Shown here piece after piece: positions 18,263 to 27,531 of a stretch of 49,209 nt of DNA. The DNA lies in assembly GCA_029907355.1 (NCBI GenBank), contig JARYLZ010000014.1, positions 1-49,209 of the forward strand, given 5' to 3'. The notes under the pieces were generated by a model that saw only the letters and a program-made list of their open reading frames with translations, was not told where the DNA came from and did no database searches. This DNA comes from Bacteroidota bacterium (lineage in GTDB: Bacteria > Bacteroidota > Ignavibacteria > SZUA-365). How positions within the stretch are numbered: position 1 is the stretch's first letter; each line of letters opens with the position of its first letter. The translations under genes were made by a program, and so were the position numbers.

Positions 18263-18605
18263 TCCGCGGAAAATCCTCTGTCGGAAAACGATGAAACCCT
18301 CCCTGGCCGTGTCCCGGGATAGAGGGAAAAGAATGTTCGTTTCGCCGTGAAACGAATACGCTCGCAGCCTCGGGTCCGAGGTCTCGCGGGGAGAGCCGCG
18401 GGCTGAGGTTCGCCGGTTTTTTCCTCCCGTGTGACCCACTCTGCCCTTTTCCCAGTGTCATGTGTCCATCCATCTCTTCCGCCATCAGTGCAGGCGGGTT
18501 CCGACGAAAGAGGGTTTCTCTTCGCCTCTCCCCTTCTCGCTGTTTCATCTCCATCACGGCAACGTGCAAAGACTCCCCCATCTCCCAGCCGCCACCCATA
18601 CGTCG
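18263..18605. other. non-coding stretch with two hairpins and a T6 run
   Basis: No gene supported. It holds an 8-bp perfect hairpin (TTCGTTTC / GAAACGAA, 18336-18356), then a GC-rich region at 18365-18408 that can fold several ways (CGCGG/CCGCG; CAGCC/GGCTG), then TTTTTT at 18417-18422. It could be a small structured RNA or merely the tail of tRNA read-through; I cannot tell which. Confidence 0.4.
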
Positions 18606-18634
18606 TTGAGCGTTGAGCGGATTTCTCGTAGATT
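18606..18634 (+). promoter_or_regulatory. candidate promoter of the Asp-box protein gene
   Basis: TTGAGC (18606-18611), 17-base spacer, TAGATT (18629-18634), 29 bases before the start codon. Four of six bases match consensus in each box. Confidence 0.4.
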
Positions 18635-18663
18635 GTTCGCATCGAAAAACTCCGGAGGGTCCT

Positions 18664-20805
18664 ATGAACGAAAGATTTTCCTTTCACGGTGCGATATGTC
18701 CGCTCGGGACACTGGCCTGCATCGTACTCCTCGCCGCGACGACTATCGCACGAGCACAGCTTGTGTGGAATCAGTCCGAGAACCCGAAGACAGGGAAAGT
18801 CCTCTGTCTCCTCTCGACGAGCGATGGGGTTCTCTATGCAGGCACGGAACGCGGCGGAGTTTTCCGGAGCACGAACGGTGGCGATGCATGGTCATGCATT
18901 GCTCTCGGCGGCTCGACCGTTTACTCTCTCTACAAGTTGGGTGACGGCCGGCTCATTGCAGGCCTCGACTACGATGTCGTGATCTCGACGGATGACGGGG
19001 GAACATGGACGAAGACCGGCCCTTCAACGGTACAGAACGTCCATGGGATCGTCGTGGACCGCCATGGGAACTGGTACATCGGGAGTTGGGCCGGCATCCA
19101 CAAGAGCACGGACGAAGGCGCCACGTGGACGGAATGTATGAGCGGTCTCCCGAACATCTCCGTGAACGCTCTCGCTGCCGATACGGCCGGCGTGCTCTAT
19201 TCCGCACACCAGAACCTGGGCTTGTACGTATCACGGGACGAAGGGGAAAACTGGGTCAGCGCCGATCCTACACTCGAGCAGGCCACCGCTACTTCGATCA
19301 CCATCGCGGAGAATGGGACCATTTTCGTCGGGACCATGGGGTTAGGGGTTTACCGATCTACGGACGGGGGAACCACGTGGGCCGAAGCGACGACAGGCTT
19401 GACGGTCTTCAACATTTCGAGTGTCTTCACCCGCGACGGGATCAACGTGTACGCCGGGACGTCGAACGGGAGAGTATTCCGCTCCACGAATGGCGGCGAT
19501 TCCTGGACGCAGGTGTTCCTCACGCCGAACGGCAAGGAAATTCTCTCGATCACGAGCGACCGTTCGGGGAAAATCATCATCGGGACGGCATGGGAAGGCA
19601 CATTCTCTTCTTCCGATGGAGGGTCGACGTGGAACAACACCGGCAGCGGTTTCATCAATGTCTCCGTTCCCTCATTCGCCGTCAATTCGCGCGGCTTGAT
19701 TTTCATGGTCAACCAGACTCCCCACGACATCATGGTTTCCCATGACGAGGGGACGACGTGGACGCCTGCGAACGGACAGCAATACCGCAATACCCGGAGT
19801 ATCGCGGTGATGTCCAACGACTTCCTCTATGCGGGGACGAGCCGTGGAGTGTTCCACTCGACGGACGACGGCTTCTCCTGGTTCACAGACACGCTGGGCA
19901 TGTACAACCGTGACGTCCGTGTCATCGCCATCGGGCCGGATCGGAACATCTACGTGTCCTGTTTCGGGAAACGCTTATACCGTTCGAACGATTACGGTCA
20001 GACATGGACATTGATTTCCCAGGGACTCGGCGGTTCCGACGTCATCAGCTTCGCCTTCGCCCCCGATGGAACGGTTTTCGCCGGTACCCTCAATGCCGGC
20101 CTCTACCGATCCACGAACAGCGGATCCACCTGGACGAACATCTCACAAGGCCTGAACCGGCTGCTCGTGACCGCCCTCTGTTACAGCGAGGTCTATGGCT
20201 TGTACGCAGGCAGTTACGGGGAAGTCTACCACTCGACGGACCGAGGTGACCGCTGGACGCGGATCACCAACGACCTCCCCGTCGCCACGGTGAACGCCAT
20301 CGTTCTCTCGCCTTACGGCCACCCCGTCGTGGGGATGGAATACAAAGGCGTATACTTCTACGACCCGGCAGAACGCCGCTGGGCACCCTCGAACAACGGC
20401 CTCTTCAACCCATACGTCCTCGCGTTCCAGCTCACCCGAAGCGGGAAGCTTCTCGCAGGAACCGATGGCAACGGAGTTTTCTCCTGCGTGCGCGTGCCCG
20501 ATGACGCCACGTCCCCCTCCGCCGCAGCAGATGCGGGGTTCCACGTTTCCCTCTACCCCAATCCCGTCGTTTCATCCCGGCACACGACTGCCACCCTCAG
20601 CGTGCGGGAAACACAAGCCGGCGAGCCGGTCCGACTGCAGGTGACGGATGCGCTCGGCAGGACTCGCCATAAGGCAGTCGGGTCTTTCGACGGACGGAAC
20701 GGTTCGTTTTCAATCGGTCTGTCTTCGTGGGAACCCGGAATCTACTTCTACACGGTCCAGAGCGGAGGGACACGCCGGAACGGTTCGTTCGCCGTCATGC
20801 ATTGA
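18664..20805 (+). CDS. secreted Asp-box (BNR/sialidase-type repeat) propeller protein with T9SS sorting domain
   Basis: The ATG at 18664 is chosen for the GGAGG six bases upstream and the signal peptide (about 1-31, ending ARAQ); it gives 713 residues. From about 50 to 590 there are some twelve Asp-boxes of the form S-T-D/N-x-G-x-T-W (STNGGDAW, STDDGGTW, STDEGATW, STDGGTTW and others), each ending a propeller blade. The fold is related to sialidases and the photosystem II assembly factor Ycf48, but no catalytic residues of a sialidase are evident, so this is more likely a binding or structural surface protein. The last ~75 residues (LYPNPVV, GIYFYTV, NGSFAVMH) are a type-A sorting domain. Single-gene unit. 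Confidence 0.92.
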   Translation: MNERFSFHGAICPLGTLACIVLLAATTIARAQLVWNQSENPKTGKVLCLLSTSDGVLYAGTERGGVFRSTNGGDAWSCIALGGSTVYSLYKLGDGRLIAGLDYDVVISTDDGGTWTKTGPSTVQNVHGIVVDRHGNWYIGSWAGIHKSTDEGATWTECMSGLPNISVNALAADTAGVLYSAHQNLGLYVSRDEGENWVSADPTLEQATATSITIAENGTIFVGTMGLGVYRSTDGGTTWAEATTGLTVFNISSVFTRDGINVYAGTSNGRVFRSTNGGDSWTQVFLTPNGKEILSITSDRSGKIIIGTAWEGTFSSSDGGSTWNNTGSGFINVSVPSFAVNSRGLIFMVNQTPHDIMVSHDEGTTWTPANGQQYRNTRSIAVMSNDFLYAGTSRGVFHSTDDGFSWFTDTLGMYNRDVRVIAIGPDRNIYVSCFGKRLYRSNDYGQTWTLISQGLGGSDVISFAFAPDGTVFAGTLNAGLYRSTNSGSTWTNISQGLNRLLVTALCYSEVYGLYAGSYGEVYHSTDRGDRWTRITNDLPVATVNAIVLSPYGHPVVGMEYKGVYFYDPAERRWAPSNNGLFNPYVLAFQLTRSGKLLAGTDGNGVFSCVRVPDDATSPSAAADAGFHVSLYPNPVVSSRHTTATLSVRETQAGEPVRLQVTDALGRTRHKAVGSFDGRNGSFSIGLSSWEPGIYFYTVQSGGTRRNGSFAVMH

Positions 20806-20909
20806 TCAGCGAAGATTCCCCTTCTTCGTACACCGTTGTCCCGTGTAAAAGGGGGCAGCTTATCCCATAGGAACGGCTTCAACCCTGCCGTTACCCTTGG
20901 AGCGCGTTG

Positions 20910-21677
20910 TCAGAATCCGTACGCGCTGAAACCGCCGTCTACCGCTATCACCTGCCCTGTGATATACGAGGAGACGTCCATACAGAGAAAAGCGACGAGA
21001 GCGGCGACTTCCCGCGGCTCACCGACTCGACCGAGGGGCGTGCGGGATAGGACGCGTTGGAGATACTCCTCGTTTTCGAGGAGCTTGCGGACAAGTTCCG
21101 TCCCGATGTACCACGGGGCGACGGCATTCACGCGGATCCCGTCCGGCGCCCATTCGACGGCGAGGTACCGTGTGAGATGGTGGAGAGCAGCCTTCGACAC
21201 CGCATACGGCGCCCCCGTGCGGACCGTAGTCAAGCCGGCCGTGGAGCCGATGTTGACGATCGAGGCCGCCGGGGAACGTTTCAAGCGCTCATAGCAGAGG
21301 CGGCAGAGCGAGAATGCGCTCGTGAGGTTCGTGTGCCAGAGGAACTCGTACTCTTCGTCGGTGTACTCCACGGTACGTTTCCGGATATTCGTGCCGACGT
21401 CGTTGACGAGAATATCGAGCGCCTGTTCGGGGGGGATATCCTGCATGACGTGCGTTCGACCCTCGGGGCTCGAGACATCCGCAGCCGTGCCGGAGCAGGA
21501 AAATCCTTTCGACACCCACGTGTCCAGGGTGGTGCAGATTTCATCTGGGTCCCGCGCCACGATGTGCACGTGTGCGCCCAATTCGAGAAAGAGTTCTGCC
21601 ACTGCGCGTCCGATCCCACGTGTCCCACCTGTAACGAGAGCTGTCTTCCCTTCGAGGTCCCAATGGGAAACCGTCAT
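20910..21677 (-). CDS. short-chain dehydrogenase/reductase, tropinone-reductase-like
   Basis: 255-residue classical SDR. Seen: the Rossmann glycine motif TGGTRGIG (16-23); NDVGTN in place of the usual NNAG, as in tropinone-reductase-like enzymes; the catalytic triad Ser145 (NIGSTAG), Tyr158 and Lys162 (YAVSK); and the C-terminal Y-I-T-G-Q-x-I-x-V-D-G-G. Arg42 in IVARD after strand 2 suggests NADP(H). Substrate unknown. It starts 100 bases after the caspase gene on the same strand and could be read through from that operon, or be independent; no terminator stem is visible between them. Confidence 0.93.
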   Translation of the reverse strand: MTVSHWDLEGKTALVTGGTRGIGRAVAELFLELGAHVHIVARDPDEICTTLDTWVSKGFSCSGTAADVSSPEGRTHVMQDIPPEQALDILVNDVGTNIRKRTVEYTDEEYEFLWHTNLTSAFSLCRLCYERLKRSPAASIVNIGSTAGLTTVRTGAPYAVSKAALHHLTRYLAVEWAPDGIRVNAVAPWYIGTELVRKLLENEEYLQRVLSRTPLGRVGEPREVAALVAFLCMDVSSYITGQVIAVDGGFSAYGF

Positions 21678-21777
21678 CGTCCCCTTTCCTGTCTTTGTTC
21701 GTACACTGAGGCATCCTTCCGGGGAAACTCTGCCCGATTAGGGAAAATACATCTTGGTGGCGGATGTTCCTTCTCCC

Positions 21778-23307
21778 TCAATGGACGCGGGCAAGGGGGA
21801 AATCCACGCTTTCGCAACCGAAACAACGGGGCGTTTGGCGTCCTTCCGTCACGGCATTCACGTGTGCCGAGACGTATTCCGCCAACTCCCCGAGACGTAC
21901 GAAACCATCGGATGGCGCCGTCTCCGCGAAACCCTTGAGACCTTCCGCAAGGAAAAACGTGAAGACACCGTGGCCGCGGTCCTCGAACTCGAGCGCTTCC
22001 TGGGAGGCATGGGAAGCGGAGAGAATCGCGTAGCCGTTTTCCGCTTTCGCAATTTCGCGGAGCAATTCATTCGCATCCGAGACGGCGCGGGCACCGTCGT
22101 CGGCGGTCGCCCCTGCATGGCAGGCATCGATCACCCAGAGTACTTTTTTCATGCGGCCCTGTTTCCGGATCATGTCGTTGATCTGGCTTGCGGGCACCGC
22201 CGTGGCGCTCAAGCGCGAGGGTTCCGCATCCGAGGAGAGGAAGTAAAATGAACCCGCATCCAGCATGCCGTGACCCGCGAAGTACACGAAAAGCACGTCG
22301 TCTTCTTGGCTGGCTTTCAACAAGTAATCCAAAGCGGAGAGAATGGCTGCGCGCGTCGCCGCGGTGTCGGTGAGCAAACGGATACGCTGGGCGGGAAGAG
22401 CTCCGCACTGCGGGTTCCGCAACAAGGAGTCGACGAGCCGGGCATCCGACACGGCGAATCGCAGGGTCGGGACCGAAATGTCCCGGTACGTATCTACACC
22501 GATGACAAGAGACCATATACGCACCGGCATGCGTTCGCCCGTTTCGAGGAAGTACTCGATTTCCCTCACCTTTCGTTCCGCCCTCCGGAGAGCGGATTTC
22601 CCCGCTTCGAAATCCCGCTCGTCTTTGAGGACCATGCGGAGAAATTTCTGGGCTTCGAGGTAGGCGAGCCGTGCCCTTTCCCAATCCTCCGCACGCTCGA
22701 GTGATCGTGCCGTATCGATAATCCTAAGGGCTTCGCTGTAGGCGGCGAACGCCCGGGGGTTGTTCGGGATCCCCCGACGGATATCCTCCCGTCCTCCTTT
22801 CGGGATCTCGATCAACTTCCCATCCTCGAGGGCTGCCGCGAATTTCTGGGTCAGTTCTCGGATGACGGAGAATACACGGTCCGCTCGGTCGGTCACTTCC
22901 TCCGCTCGAAGGACACGCCCCGTCTCGACTTCCACCATTCGGGCATCCACACGGAGCACGTCTCCGAGTTGGAAGTAACTCCCGAAGAGGAGGACTTGCA
23001 CGCCGAGCAGTTTCCCTAAGCGGCTGCGCGTAGAAGGGTCGGCCATCTCGCTCTGTTGGAGGCGCAGCTCGCGGCTCAGATCGTCGAGACGCTCCCGCTC
23101 GACGAGATCGAGCATAGGCAAACGGGAGAACGCCGTCGTGAAAATGCTCTGGGCAGCGGGACCGAAATATGCGAGATCACTCGTGGGAGGAGCCGCCCCG
23201 CGGAACTCGAGCACGGCGAGGCGGACTTTCTGGGCTCCGGTCTTACCTGCCCAGACGAGGAACATAAAGAGGAACGCGTGGGTAACAATCTTCACTCGCC
23301 CGTTCAT
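21778..23307 (-). CDS. secreted caspase-family (peptidase C14) protein with N-terminal CsgG/LpoB-like domain
   Basis: 509 residues from the ATG at 23307, fixed by the ATGA overlap with the upstream gene and a GGAGG ahead of it. A signal peptide (about 1-26, ending TGAQ) sends it to the periplasm or beyond. About 28-165 resembles CsgG/LpoB/FlgO-type folds (VRLAVLEFRG, VERERLDDL, LGVQVLLFGSY). A helical linker (185-255) leads to the caspase domain (about 262-500): WSLVIGVDTY, catalytic His346 in YFAGHG, and catalytic Cys396 in IDACHAG. The C-terminal tail has a Cys-x-x-Cys. Metacaspase-type enzymes usually cut after Arg/Lys (family knowledge). Last gene of the seven-gene envelope operon. Substrate unknown; it may process an operon partner. 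Confidence 0.92.
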   Translation of the reverse strand: MNGRVKIVTHAFLFMFLVWAGKTGAQKVRLAVLEFRGAAPPTSDLAYFGPAAQSIFTTAFSRLPMLDLVERERLDDLSRELRLQQSEMADPSTRSRLGKLLGVQVLLFGSYFQLGDVLRVDARMVEVETGRVLRAEEVTDRADRVFSVIRELTQKFAAALEDGKLIEIPKGGREDIRRGIPNNPRAFAAYSEALRIIDTARSLERAEDWERARLAYLEAQKFLRMVLKDERDFEAGKSALRRAERKVREIEYFLETGERMPVRIWSLVIGVDTYRDISVPTLRFAVSDARLVDSLLRNPQCGALPAQRIRLLTDTAATRAAILSALDYLLKASQEDDVLFVYFAGHGMLDAGSFYFLSSDAEPSRLSATAVPASQINDMIRKQGRMKKVLWVIDACHAGATADDGARAVSDANELLREIAKAENGYAILSASHASQEALEFEDRGHGVFTFFLAEGLKGFAETAPSDGFVRLGELAEYVSAHVNAVTEGRQTPRCFGCESVDFPLARVH

Positions 23308-24488
23308 TTTCGTCCACCCTCCATGACAATTGCGGTGTAGAGTCGAAAAACCCATCCGTTCACGCTTGCACGGCTCGACCCGATTTCGGCGGTGCCGCGT
23401 GTCATGCCAAGCTGAGCCTTTACTTCCAGAGCATCACGAGGCCGCCACCCGATACCTGCCCACGGGTCCACGATGAATGCGGAAAACCCCTTGGCGATGA
23501 TACCCGAGAAAGGGCGGTATTCGCTTGCCGAGAACCATGCCGCATGAATGGATAGATCCAAACGCCAGGACGAAGAACGCGAAAGGGGGATTTCCGCGCG
23601 GTAGTCGAGTTCCACCTCGGGGCCATGCCGTATTTCGGCGTCCTCAACGGTAAGGACATCGGGAGAAATCCGCACGCGAGCCGATGCGTATGCATCCTGG
23701 AGGACCCCGTTCTCCGCCCTGTGCGTCCATCGCCCTGTACAGGTGAGACGCACGCCCGGTTTGCGGAAGACGAAGAACGACCCAATGGGGACACCCAGCA
23801 CATCGACGCTTTGGAGGCGGTCGCTCCCATAGAAGGTCGACGCGATATCGCATGCGAGGGACGTGCGCCTGTCCGGGCGATATTCGCCCCCGACAGCCGC
23901 CGTCGCCTCATCCCCGGGATCGTACAAGCCGAGCGTGTCGACGGGCTGAAAACGGCCGCGGGACAAGTATACCGCACCCGCGTGGATGATGAAGAGCGTC
24001 GAGATTTCCTTTGCCCACGCCCCGCCGACCTGGATGTTGAAACCTTCCCCGAGAGATTGTACGGGAAAGCCGAAAGCCCGAAGGGTCGTGACGGAAGTCA
24101 AGACTTGCTTCCCCCGTGAAGCGGCTTTTTTCCCCGTTGCGAGATTGGCATCCGCCAGGATCAGGAACGGGGTATCGGGGAAATACCACGAGAGCCCGAC
24201 ATGGGTATCGCTGGGGGAAACGATCGTCCCCAGCGTGTCGCTGCTTGCCAGGTACGGCGTGTTCGCGACACGCACCATGAGCGAAGAACTGAGGGGAACC
24301 ACCGACGCGAGAGGGAAAGCCAGCTGAGTATACCTGTCCCCACCGAGCTTGATTTCCCGCCATACGCTAGCGCCGTGAATGGCCCATCTGTCTTCGAGCA
24401 GGAGACGCGCAGGGGGGATCAACGTCTGCTGGGAAAGGCACACGCCGGGGGCGAGGAAAAGAGACACGAGGAATGCGCGCACCGTCAT
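23304..24488 (-). CDS. outer-membrane beta-barrel-like protein (larger, unrelated to the small barrels)
   Basis: 394 residues starting at the ATG at 24488 (ATGA overlap with the previous gene). Signal peptide to about residue 19 (VCLSQ), then many short alternating strands with Gly/aromatic turns across the whole length (e.g. VGLSWYFPDTPF, FNIQVGGAWAKE, GVRLTCTGRW, WRLDLSIHAAWF). That pattern fits a 14-16-stranded outer-membrane barrel. No family name recognised; FadL/porin-like is possible. It does not carry the paired-Cys motif of the two small barrels. The stop overlaps the caspase start, implying coupled production. Confidence 0.75.
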   Translation of the reverse strand: MTVRAFLVSLFLAPGVCLSQQTLIPPARLLLEDRWAIHGASVWREIKLGGDRYTQLAFPLASVVPLSSSLMVRVANTPYLASSDTLGTIVSPSDTHVGLSWYFPDTPFLILADANLATGKKAASRGKQVLTSVTTLRAFGFPVQSLGEGFNIQVGGAWAKEISTLFIIHAGAVYLSRGRFQPVDTLGLYDPGDEATAAVGGEYRPDRRTSLACDIASTFYGSDRLQSVDVLGVPIGSFFVFRKPGVRLTCTGRWTHRAENGVLQDAYASARVRISPDVLTVEDAEIRHGPEVELDYRAEIPLSRSSSWRLDLSIHAAWFSASEYRPFSGIIAKGFSAFIVDPWAGIGWRPRDALEVKAQLGMTRGTAEIGSSRASVNGWVFRLYTAIVMEGGRK

Positions 24489-26212
24489 CGCTGCACAATG
24501 AAAAAGGAGACGGTCGATTTCCCTTCGGCCGTTCTGGCACGAAGAGCGTAGCACCCCGCGGGGAGAGCCGCCGTGCCGACGACGAGCGGGTGCACGCCCT
24601 CACCGTACCGTCGACCGGAGAGCGATGGAACGACGCGGCCGAGCCGATCGATAACGTCGACGCATACCGTCGAACCGACCCCGACATGGAGAGAGGACCG
24701 GACCGCGTCACGAGCAGGGACGGGGTAGATAGGTTCCAGGTGGAAGCCCCCGGCTGGAACGAAGGCACACATGGATGCACCGACAAAGTTGGTTGTACCG
24801 GCCAGTAACCGGAAATGCGGCATACCGCCCCTCCCGCGGATCACAGCAGGCACGGACGTTACGGTAGCTGTGGAACCTGTTCCATCGGCCAGCGCGATCG
24901 TCCAGCCTTCCGGTGGTGTCCCCTCCAGATCTGCAGAGAACTCCCAGTCTTCGTCGCGGAGGGAGCGGGTGACGACGACATCCCACGAAGCCCCGCTGCA
25001 CGTATCGTGCTCATACGACTCGATCAACGGAGTGTGAAGCGAAACGCTGCGGGGGAGTAAGCCGAGTGCCGCCGCGTCGGCAGGCAGGGGGGGAATCGGC
25101 ACGGCGCTGGGCCCCGATGCAGAGGAACGGACTCCTGCACGGCACTCGCTCGACCATCCGTTCGTTTTCAACCGAAACCGCACGCCCCACCCTGCGGTTT
25201 CTCCACGCCCGGCGTGGATTTTCTCGAACAAAATGACGGGGAGCATGCGAACGGCGGTCGGGTCTGGGTCGGACAGGAAAACGAAATACCCTTCTTCCTT
25301 TCGGATCACGCCGGAAGCGTCCGGCAATGTGAAGCGGCCGTCACGATAAGGATATGGGCCGGCGAATTTTCCCGTCAATTGCATACTCTGTACCGACCGG
25401 AGCCAATCCACATCGAGTGGGTACGGCGATGCGATGAGGTTCCACCCCGGTCGAACGTCCACGTAGAAGTCGTCGATCGACTGGAAGGTCGCAGCGGGTA
25501 GACGCAATTCTCTTTGCATACGCGAAATCATGAAGTACGCCTTCCCCCTTTCGAATGCTACGAACCACGCGCTCGGGTTCTTCCTGTTCCCCGCCGGCCC
25601 CGAGTACTCGACATAGCGGCCCTCCTCGGCGATATAGGAAAAGCACCGCCATTCGGTCACGGAATACGGTCCAAATTCTCTCGCGATCGATGAATCCATC
25701 ACGGTCACCGGTACATCCCTATCCAAGCCGAACAAGAGAAATCTCCCGGCCGGGGCTTCTTCAATGCGGGGCGGCACGACGAGAGGGATACCCGTTCCCT
25801 CGAGATCGACGAACACGTAGGTGCTGTCTTGCACGATGCCTCGAATGTACGTGCGTCGAACGATGACGGCGTCGCCGGTGATGCGACCCGTCGCTCGCGG
25901 GGAAAAGAGGAATCGGAACACGGCCGGCGAGGATGTCGCATCGACAGGGCCCTGCGGTCCGGCGAAACGGAAAACACCCCCGCCGTCATTTCCGAAGGAC
26001 ACGAATTCGGCTTCGTACCGGAACGGTGTCAACGAATCCCCTTTCACGGGAACGTCCCGTTCCACCGTCTCCGTCAGTCGCACAGAACCGAAATCGAGAA
26101 GCACCTGAGCGGAGCCGGTGCATCGACTTGCGCACTGGATGCACAGGAGGGTTGCGATGGAAAGCTCCCATCTCAAAGCGAGGAAACGCACCGGGTTCGG
26201 AAATCGCTTCAT
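24485..26212 (-). CDS. secreted protein with Hydin-like N-terminal domain and T9SS-type sorting domain
   Basis: 575 residues from the ATG at 26212 (ATGA overlap). The first open codons further upstream lie inside the TPR gene and are not used. After a signal peptide (about 1-36, to GSAQ) comes a domain of the ASPM/SPD-2/Hydin (choice-of-anchor D) type: LLDFGSVRLTETVER and FRFLFSPRATG. A GWNLIASPYP segment near residue 265 is a common element of secreted Bacteroidota proteins. The C terminus (IYPVPARDAV, V-x-D-R-L-G-R, LPAGCYALRA, FFIVQR) is a type-A sorting domain with PVPA in place of PNP. Probably surface-exposed. No catalytic motif seen. Confidence 0.85.
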   Translation of the reverse strand: MKRFPNPVRFLALRWELSIATLLCIQCASRCTGSAQVLLDFGSVRLTETVERDVPVKGDSLTPFRYEAEFVSFGNDGGGVFRFAGPQGPVDATSSPAVFRFLFSPRATGRITGDAVIVRRTYIRGIVQDSTYVFVDLEGTGIPLVVPPRIEEAPAGRFLLFGLDRDVPVTVMDSSIAREFGPYSVTEWRCFSYIAEEGRYVEYSGPAGNRKNPSAWFVAFERGKAYFMISRMQRELRLPAATFQSIDDFYVDVRPGWNLIASPYPLDVDWLRSVQSMQLTGKFAGPYPYRDGRFTLPDASGVIRKEEGYFVFLSDPDPTAVRMLPVILFEKIHAGRGETAGWGVRFRLKTNGWSSECRAGVRSSASGPSAVPIPPLPADAAALGLLPRSVSLHTPLIESYEHDTCSGASWDVVVTRSLRDEDWEFSADLEGTPPEGWTIALADGTGSTATVTSVPAVIRGRGGMPHFRLLAGTTNFVGASMCAFVPAGGFHLEPIYPVPARDAVRSSLHVGVGSTVCVDVIDRLGRVVPSLSGRRYGEGVHPLVVGTAALPAGCYALRARTAEGKSTVSFFIVQR

Positions 26213-27531
26213 CGGTTCGGTTCGGGCGGTAATGGGAGAATTTGCGGGCCGTCCCTGCGTGCCGCGCCTGTGTTCAGAAAACCCGCTTCGAGCAGTCGCG
26301 CCCCGGTTTCCAGCAGCGTCTCCCGTGCAGCCGTCGAAATTCTCGGTGCGGGGAAAAACACAAGGAGGAGATTCCGCAAGGAAGGGATGGGTTCGGCGAG
26401 CGTTTCCGCCGCCTCGTACCGTCTTCGCGCCAGTTCGAAAGCAGGGTCCTCCCTGAGGGCGGCGACGAAATATCCGGCTGCTTCCTCGTATCTCCCCGCA
26501 TCCCATGCGCGGAGTCCTCTGCAATACGCGAAGAAGGCAAGCGTGTTTTCCGTCTGGGGGACCTGGATCTCACGCCGTTCAGTCGCCGTCAGGGGAATGT
26601 TCAACTCTTTCAGTAACGAGAGAGCGATTTTCTTCTCGAGGGAGAACAACCGTTCTTCCTTCCCTCGTTCGCGGACAGCTCCCATGATCCGTCCGTCTCG
26701 GACCGATACGGCGCGTGCAGAGAGAACGATCTCGCTCCGCTGGCGTTCCACTCCGGGGTCGATGAGGATTTCCGCTGCGAGGAGGCGGCCCTTTTCCGGC
26801 AGGGTGGCCGGGTCCCATGCCGACGTGTCTCGCTCCAGTTCGATGAGGACCTCCGCGAGACGGGAGCGCTCGACGACAGCGACAGCGGAGGCTTTCGAGA
26901 GATCCGTCGTCAAGAAATCGGTCAAACCGACTGCGGCTAGGGCGAGAGAGGTGTCTTTCCGTCCAGCGGCAACAGGCAGGACGGCAAGGATGCGTTTCCC
27001 TGCCACGGCCTCTATCTTCGTCCCCCCGAAATCCGTTCGAACGACCGAATCTTTTTTCCTGAGGGCTGCGACGACCCGAGCGATTTCACCCCGGTGCGCG
27101 GCGAGCTTTTCGTTGCGCGATGCCCTTTCGTAGGCATCCGCGGCTTCAGCGTACGACCCGACCTGTTGGGCGGCTACCGCCCGTGCGAACGTCTGGGCAC
27201 CGGGGATCGCCGATCGTGTATCGGCGAGGCGTAGGTAAGGGAGCGCATCAGCCCTGCCCCCGAGGAGATATGCGACTCCAATGCCACCGAACGTTTCCGC
27301 TGTGTCCGCCCCAGTTTCGAGTGCGCGCTCGAACGAAACGGCGGCGGATGCGTAATCCCCTTCCGCCAAGAATTCCTTCCCCCGCTCGACGAAGCTTCCT
27401 GCCGAGCACCCTCCCATCAGGCATGCGCACGAGACGAGGACACAGAGGACGGCGGTTCCCTGTGTGATCCACGCATGCGGACAGTCAGCGCCTGAAATCC
27501 TTGTTAAGGTCGAAATCCGTGTCTCTTCCAC
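26209..27531 (-). CDS. TPR / CsgG-like lipoprotein
   Basis: A predicted lipoprotein of about 440 residues; lipobox LMGGC. No ATG fits. The start is the GTG at 27531 or the one at 27552, both inside the end of the previous gene, so the N terminus is uncertain and the n-region unusually long. Seen: TPR-like helices (ERGKEFLAEGDYASAAVSFERAL; SYAEAADAYERA) in the first third, a CsgG/TolB-N-like alpha-beta domain in the middle (KRILAVLPV, GLTDFLTTDLSK, VVERSRLAEVL), and another TPR-like pair near the C terminus (GRYEEAAGYFVAALRED). This is the second CsgG-like domain of the operon, the first being on the caspase. Overlaps its downstream neighbour by ATGA. Confidence 0.82.
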   Translation of the reverse strand: MEETRISTLTRISGADCPHAWITQGTAVLCVLVSCACLMGGCSAGSFVERGKEFLAEGDYASAAVSFERALETGADTAETFGGIGVAYLLGGRADALPYLRLADTRSAIPGAQTFARAVAAQQVGSYAEAADAYERASRNEKLAAHRGEIARVVAALRKKDSVVRTDFGGTKIEAVAGKRILAVLPVAAGRKDTSLALAAVGLTDFLTTDLSKASAVAVVERSRLAEVLIELERDTSAWDPATLPEKGRLLAAEILIDPGVERQRSEIVLSARAVSVRDGRIMGAVRERGKEERLFSLEKKIALSLLKELNIPLTATERREIQVPQTENTLAFFAYCRGLRAWDAGRYEEAAGYFVAALREDPAFELARRRYEAAETLAEPIPSLRNLLLVFFPAPRISTAARETLLETGARLLEAGFLNTGAARRDGPQILPLPPEPNR

